Assembly: GCA_021234155.1 (NCBI GenBank)
Contig: JAJEKV010000008.1
Coordinates: 15,179,294-15,243,293, forward strand
Source: Isoetes taiwanensis
Taxonomy: Eukaryota > Streptophyta > Lycopodiopsida > Isoetales > Isoetaceae
Length of the DNA stretch: 64,000 bases
Reading direction: 5' to 3'
Shown: one piece after another, positions 58,829-64,000 of the stretch
How the letters are laid out: the number at the start of each line of letters is the position of its first letter
How positions within the stretch are numbered: position 1 is the stretch's first letter
Translations under genes and position numbers: made by a program
Notes under the pieces: generated by a model
Told to the model about the DNA's origin: nothing
Database searches by the model: none
The model's input: the letters and a program-made list of their open reading frames with translations, nothing else

Positions 58829-58833
58829 TTGAT
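58829..58833. repeat. Right 5-bp target duplication of the gypsy element
   Basis: TTGAT, identical to 45081-45085. Confidence 0.85.
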
Positions 58834-59816
58834 CAAGAACCTCGGCTCCATCTTCCTCTTGAAGCTTTAGTCTTGCTCTTGCATTCTGCCACCATAACAA
58901 GTAGCTATCGATGTTTTATTAGCTAAGGAGTCCTTCGTGGAATGTGGTCTTTGATGTATTTTGTATTTATGGATAATCTTGATGTATGATCTTGTTTTTA
59001 TGTTTTCCCATATTTTCTCTCAATATCAAGGAAAATTTACCTCTACCCTGTAAATAAGCTTCACCAAGTTATTGCTAGAATTTGTAAAATATTATTTATG
59101 ATACCAAGCCATCCTCCACGCTTTCACACTAAATAGAACTAAAATTAAATAGTTTTGACTCTGTCTTTTCTTTCTCACAAGTTCAAGGTATTCCTTTGGA
59201 ATAAATTTTACAAAGTCTTGCAATCCATTTCTCCAATCACTATGTTGTTATGCTGCTTAGTTCCCTCTTCAAATGTACAGTTCTGTAGCCAATGCATTTT
59301 TTCCAAAAAAAATGGTTCCAGATTTTTAGGCAATCCTTGACATGCTTCATGTTCCAGAGGCATCTTTTTGGGCTAAAGTAGCTAGATGAGATATAGTGCA
59401 GTTTGTATTTTTACTTTTTTTTCATTCTTCCAAAAAGGGGGGGAAGGGATCTAAGGTTGGACTGCCATCAGCAGTTATGTGGCCGGATGTCAATCAAAGC
59501 TATGACAAATGGCTCAAAATGACACAGAACGAAGTCAAGCTCCTTGACATCTGCATTGTCTACACTAGATGCCAAATTAAAAAACGGAATATGCTTATGT
59601 GTTTTCTCTCTCCCCAATATAATATATTATTGCTTCTACTAGTCTAAGCTCAAATGATGGCTTTGGGAATAAGTCAATCGCATTTGGGTTGCAATAACAA
59701 AGGAGTTTACTCGATATTTCGATATCTTCTCACAAACAACAAGTATGTCAATGAGTTCCAAATCCTATTTAAAAGGCCTAATTCATCCATTAGGATTTGC
59801 ATATTGTTTCGCAATG
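58834..59816. other. Intergenic; no gene recognised
   Basis: AT-rich. The open frame at 59396-59647 has no motif. Confidence 0.4.
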
Positions 59817-60580
59817 CAATAAACAACATTGTTGGCAATGACAATGACAAAGGCATTTACTCAAACATGGAGGCACCAAATGCATCCATGATGTCACTAC
59901 TGAAGGATGTAAAACCCCTAGGGCATACATGCGACATATTCCGCAATATCATTATATCAATGTCCAGGTTTGCTTCATAGATAGTCTGGAAACTATATTG
60001 TACCTCCTCAATATATATTCACGAACCTAGTGTCAATGAGAGATGGGCAGCCAATCCATCTTAGTCAGGGTCCAAGTATAGAGATGAGTCTTTTTCCCTT
60101 CTTGTTTCTCAATGCAAAAGGCCATTATAATAGTCAGGAAAACATCTAGAATTATTTGAAACATAGAATGAGTTGCTTCTTCTCATTGCATACATTGTAT
60201 AAACCATACATCATGATGATGTACCAGCTAAGACAAGCAACTCTCATTGTTAATTCTCTTATAGATGTTACTTAGAAAAAGACATAATACAATACAAACA
60301 ACAAAACCAAACGATGATTGAAGAAGAATGCATAAGACATGTACTCAAGCTTATTGTTTCTAAAGCTATCCCTAATTCACCACAGTGGCATAGAAAACAT
60401 CTGAAAGATCCTCTTGCCATGGTAGACAACTGGAGCATTCCAACCTTCTTCCTCACACTTACAGCAGATGAAACTAGTATCATAATAAAGTGGTCTGAAA
60501 TAGATGATATAGAGACAATTGTCAAGCAGATTGATGAGTCCATTAGCTGGGATGCAATCCTATTTTGTCATACCACCTAA
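59817..60580 (+). pseudogene. Helitron-like transposase fragment, copy 1
   Basis: 60314-60580 encodes IRHVLKLIVSKAIPNSPQWH then NWSIPTFFLTLTADET and IIIKWSEIDDIETIVKQI. PTFFxTxxAxE followed by W.EI resembles the Helitron helicase-like N-terminal (Rep) domain family. Upstream, broken frames give NERWAANP and SCFFSLHTLYKPYIM, probably the same protein before this block. The fragment lacks a visible helicase. The whole 59817-60550 block recurs inverted at the window end. Confidence 0.5.
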
Positions 60581-61080
60581 AATAATAACATACATGAAGC
60601 AAAACTGCAACATGGCAACATGGTCCTCTTGTGGCTTGAAAGGAAACCCGTACTTGCATTTTCTGACGTGTCAATGCTTGAACCATGCAAATCTACAGTT
60701 GTGAATCTATTTGTGTTTGACAAGGTTTTGCAGTTTTTCTTCATGTATATTGTTAGTTATAGTTAGTATGAAGGCATCAATCTCATTTCTGGCTCTTGCA
60801 ATGTCGTTTTCAGTTACCCACAATACGATGTGTGCGTGCAAGGATGTCGATTCTAGATTTCATATCATATGTAGCATTATAACAGGGGGTTTTTCTTTCT
60901 GTTTTTGTACTGTTTTCTCTAAGGTTTTCATATGATTTGGTGGCCGTATTCATCCAGGTGTACTAAATAGTATTTCTAGAGTGCACCCTTTTGTCAGCCA
61001 TTGATTTTAGAAAAGGGGGCAAATCCTATGGTGGAGGCTTCTTTATTTTTGATCCTCCCATTATTTTTAGGGTTTTTAGC
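60581..61080. other. Spacer; nothing recognised
   Basis: No gene. The frame at 60711-60935 is Phe/Ser/Cys-rich and unassigned. Confidence 0.4.
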
Positions 61081-61419
61081 CAACACAACATGGGACCCGG
61101 GTAACATTTAGGGCTATGACTTCTGGAGCCGAGGTTGCTTCGGAGCCCGGTCAAATATCATGATGGTACGTGACGTGCTGCGTATTATGAGAAGTAGATT
61201 TTTTAGCTCCCGTCCAATTAACGGTCGAGCAACGGCAAACCCTTGTGGGTTTTAACGCTATGGGAAGGGCAAGGAAACGGCGAAAGAAGCCGCCTTACTT
61301 ATGCTGAATTGGGCAAGGATTGGGCGCTTCACTTATGCCGAAGCCTGCTCGCCACTTTATTGGGAACCCCTCAAATTGGACAAGAAAATGTGAACCGTGA
61401 TTCTTCTACTTGGTGGTGG

Positions 61420-61605
61420 CGGAGCAAGGGCGAGGTGAGCTCGCGTGGCGGGACCTATGCGCTCGCATCTCCAGACGGAAAAGGCGAAGAATGTAATGCT
61501 CAAAAATCGGACCGCTATCTTTGACCGGGCCGGATTTTTGCTATCATGGCCCCTTCGGGGCTGGAAAATCCACCCCGCCGATGCCTTTGGCGGTGTAAAT
61601 TCTGC
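61420..61605 (+). pseudogene. ABCG-type ABC transporter fragment (Walker A region)
   Basis: In GC-richer sequence I read LAWRDL (about 61433), ASPDGKGEE, then PGRIFAIMAPSG and, after a one-base shift, GKST followed by PMPLA. This is the order of plant ABCG half-transporters: a LTW.DL..-type lead, a glycine/lysine linker, and PG.I.AIMGPSGSGKST. The Walker A box (about 61546-61573) has Gly to Ala at its first residue and a frameshift. It then runs into GTGTAAAT, possibly an old splice donor. Nothing of the Walker B or membrane part is seen. It was probably captured by, or lies beside, the Helitron-like copies. Confidence 0.6.
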
Positions 61606-63267
61606 ATCCAAAAATTTCATGTTACCAACAAATCAATCGCCAGGATGTTATTTTTCAATCCTCGATCCTCGAATACATTTTTAACTTATGAATCGTGATT
61701 TGTGTCGATTGTCATGTAATCTGGCCACAATCATGAACTATTTGGTTGAATGGGCACAAGCAAAAGCCTTCATTCAAAGATCATGGTGAGAAATTCTGCA
61801 AAATCCAAATCAAAACCAGCCCTGTTATGCATTGGGTATGTTTTTTGAGCAGACCTGATAGGCTTCACATGTGTTGTAGCAGGACTTTGTTTATTAATAT
61901 TCTGTCCGGGCTTGACCGTATCAGTAGTGACTCCCAAACCATGCTCATGAAATCTTAGGCTGACATGAAAAATCTTGGCGCAGCTTGTTTTTGGGCGACA
62001 AATGAGGGTCGGATTAGGTTGTTGGAGCAGTAAGGGTGATCACTCGAACTTGAAGTTGCAACTTAAGCCAGGTAATTAATCTTGCATGTAGTTTGCTCCC
62101 ATTAGCAAACAAGCTTATTATCCATATGTAGCTGGTCTAGCAAGACTTAAAAAAAGACGATGTTTTGTAGAAGTAATAAGACAGAATGGCAAACGGGATT
62201 TGGATACTTGGCATATCTATCTACTTGGATACTTGAAGACTGATATTAATGACAGCAGTTTAGAGTAGATGTAAAGCTGAATAGTCTGGTACCTAATCAA
62301 GGTCAGCTTTCCATGTTAAGTCAATGTCAAATTGAAAGAGCCTCTACTATATCTTGCAAGATAATTAGACTATTTGAGAGATCAATCAAAGGCTTAGTCG
62401 CCCTTTCTAATCCCATGCTAGTATAAAAGTCGAGAATTAAGTTGTGCATCCGCTCCAATTATAAACAAATGTAGATGAGATTAAGTGCATTTAGTGTTTG
62501 TTCCTTTCATTTAGCATTAATATTTGAAGAGTTTTTAATCCAATACAAGAAACTAATCCCTATTCAATAAGATATGAAGGCTCACTCGTAAGATAGAATA
62601 TCCATTCAATTGGGTTGTTGTGGTGGTCGCTAGGCCTTCAAGCCGAGATTGCTTGGTGAGCAAAGAAATATTTTCTCAGATGTGAAGTTTTTCTTTCAAG
62701 TTAGCACCTTGCACGAGGAACATGTCTTAACCGCTGGTAATGAATGTTGCCATAGGTGGGGTTTCTTTGTGATCGGGCAGAAATGAATGTTGCAATTACA
62801 AGGGCAAGAAGATAATGTCGCATCATTTGTGATATTTGCAAAGATCTCGTCGTGGCTTCCTTAAAGCTTACTTATTGACTATTTTGAGAAGAATGGGGAA
62901 TATCCGAATGCCATGTATATATAGAGTGCTAGGAAATTCTTAAGCTTTATTGACTGCTTTTTAGTAAAATAGGTAATACTTGAATGCCATGTATATAAGA
63001 ATGCATACATGCAATCATCAATTGAATCCATTTGCCATGGAAATAATTTGTTCGTCTTCGTGTTATTGTACTTTTTAGTAATTTTTAGGCCCATAAAGTT
63101 TACCTATGTTTGTGTTAATGTTAATATTCAACTTTTCGAAGGTATCCATTGTTAGACAGGATGTGTTCTTTCATGAACATATTAATCTGTTACAAAATAA
63201 GACTATACATTCGACAAGACAAAATTTAAATATCTATCCTTCAAAAAAAAAAGGAAAAACAATCTTC
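61606..63267. other. Spacer with a small tandem duplication; no gene
   Basis: A ~75-bp duplication (GCTT..TTATTGACT, GAATGCCATGTATATA) occupies 62865-63005. No coding region is recognised. Confidence 0.5.
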
Positions 63268-64000
63268 CCAGCTAATGGACTCATCAATCTACTTGACAAT
63301 TGTCTCTATGTCATCTATTTCAGGCCATCTTGTGATGCTAGTCTCATCTACTATAAGTGTAAAGAAGAAGGTTGGGATGCCCCAATTGTCTACATGGCAA
63401 GAAGATTGTTCATATGTTCTCTATGCCATTGTGGTGAATTTGAGATAGTTTTAATGACAATGAACATGAGTACATGTCTCATGCATTCTTGATTCAGTCA
63501 TCATCGTTGGATTTTGTTGCTCATATTGTATTATGTCTTTTTCTAAGTAACATCTATTAAGAGAATTAACAGTGAGAGTTGCTTATCTTAGCTAGTATAT
63601 CATCATGATGTATAGTTTATACATTGCATCCAAAGCGAAGAAGCAACTCAATCTATATTTCAGATAATTGTCGATGGTTTCCTGACCATTTTAATGGCCA
63701 TTTGCAGTGGAAAACAAGAAGGGAAATAGACTCATCTCTATACTTGGACCCTGACTAAGATGGATTGGCTGCCCATATCTCATTCACATTAGATTCGTGT
63801 ACATATGTCAAGGAGGTACAATATGGTTTCTAGACTGCCTAAGAAGCAAAATAGACATTGATATAATGATGTTGCAGAATATGTCGCATGTATGCCAAAG
63901 GGTGTTATATCCTTCAATAGTGACAGTATGGATGCATTTGTTGCCTCCATGTTTAAGTAAATGCCTCTGCCATTGTTGCTGCCAACAATATTGTTTATTG
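63268..64000 (-). pseudogene. Helitron-like transposase fragment, copy 2 (inverted)
   Basis: The reverse complement of this block matches 59817-60550 along its whole length (for example ATTAGCTGGGA at 63270s against 60538-60550, and CATCATGATG.TGTA near 63605 against 60212). Coding is broken by stops. The block is cut by the window end, so the repeat may continue. Confidence 0.85.

Overview
This window is nuclear DNA of a land plant. Genes have GT-AG introns and are separated by long stretches of decayed transposable elements, tandem repeats and AT-rich filler, and there is one 100-base assembly gap (22935-23034). A PLS/S-type pentatricopeptide-repeat gene proves a plant. The very long run of 31-residue S units in it would fit a seed-free vascular plant (fern or lycophyte), but that is inference.

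Only two genes look intact. One is an intronless PPR gene (3415-5658). The other is a five-exon NUDCD2-type CS-domain gene (6138-8085), whose splice junctions and phases can be read directly and give 157 aa. Both are on the + strand, 480 bp apart.

8.8-14.8 kb is a nest: a LINE (reverse transcriptase at 8.8-9.9 kb, zinc-binding C-terminus and poly(A) at 14.2-14.8 kb) is split by a 4,276-bp Mutator-like element (9947-14222). That element has long terminal inverted repeats, a 10-bp target duplication and a dead SWIM-type transposase gene. 14.8-28.7 kb holds only repeats and fragments: three non-LTR 3' ends with different microsatellite tails, a ~178-bp tandem array, a second LINE RT remnant and a probable short TIR element. 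28.7-35.4 kb is a purine-rich tract without coding capacity, flanked by ~170-bp direct repeats with TATA boxes; it looks like a large non-autonomous retroelement.

36.6-37.9 kb is a decayed Ty3/gypsy RT-RNase H. Next to it, on the minus strand (39408-38509), lies a histone H3-like pseudogene with a long basic tail, the least expected item in the window. 42.0-42.9 kb is a three-copy 300-bp tandem repeat and 43.9-44.9 kb a set of large inverted repeats.

45086-58828 is one complex Ty3/gypsy insertion bounded by TTGAT target duplications. It has LTRs of ~570 bp, a tRNA-Asp-like primer site, two copies of a gag-pol region carrying the same internal deletions, an extra open reading region in the env position with its own TATA box, a polypurine tract, and foreign segments in the middle and in the 3' LTR. 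From 59.8 kb to the end, two Helitron-like fragments lie in inverted orientation around an ABCG-transporter gene fragment. The two living genes are housekeeping or organelle-directed; they do not form an operon or pathway with anything else here.
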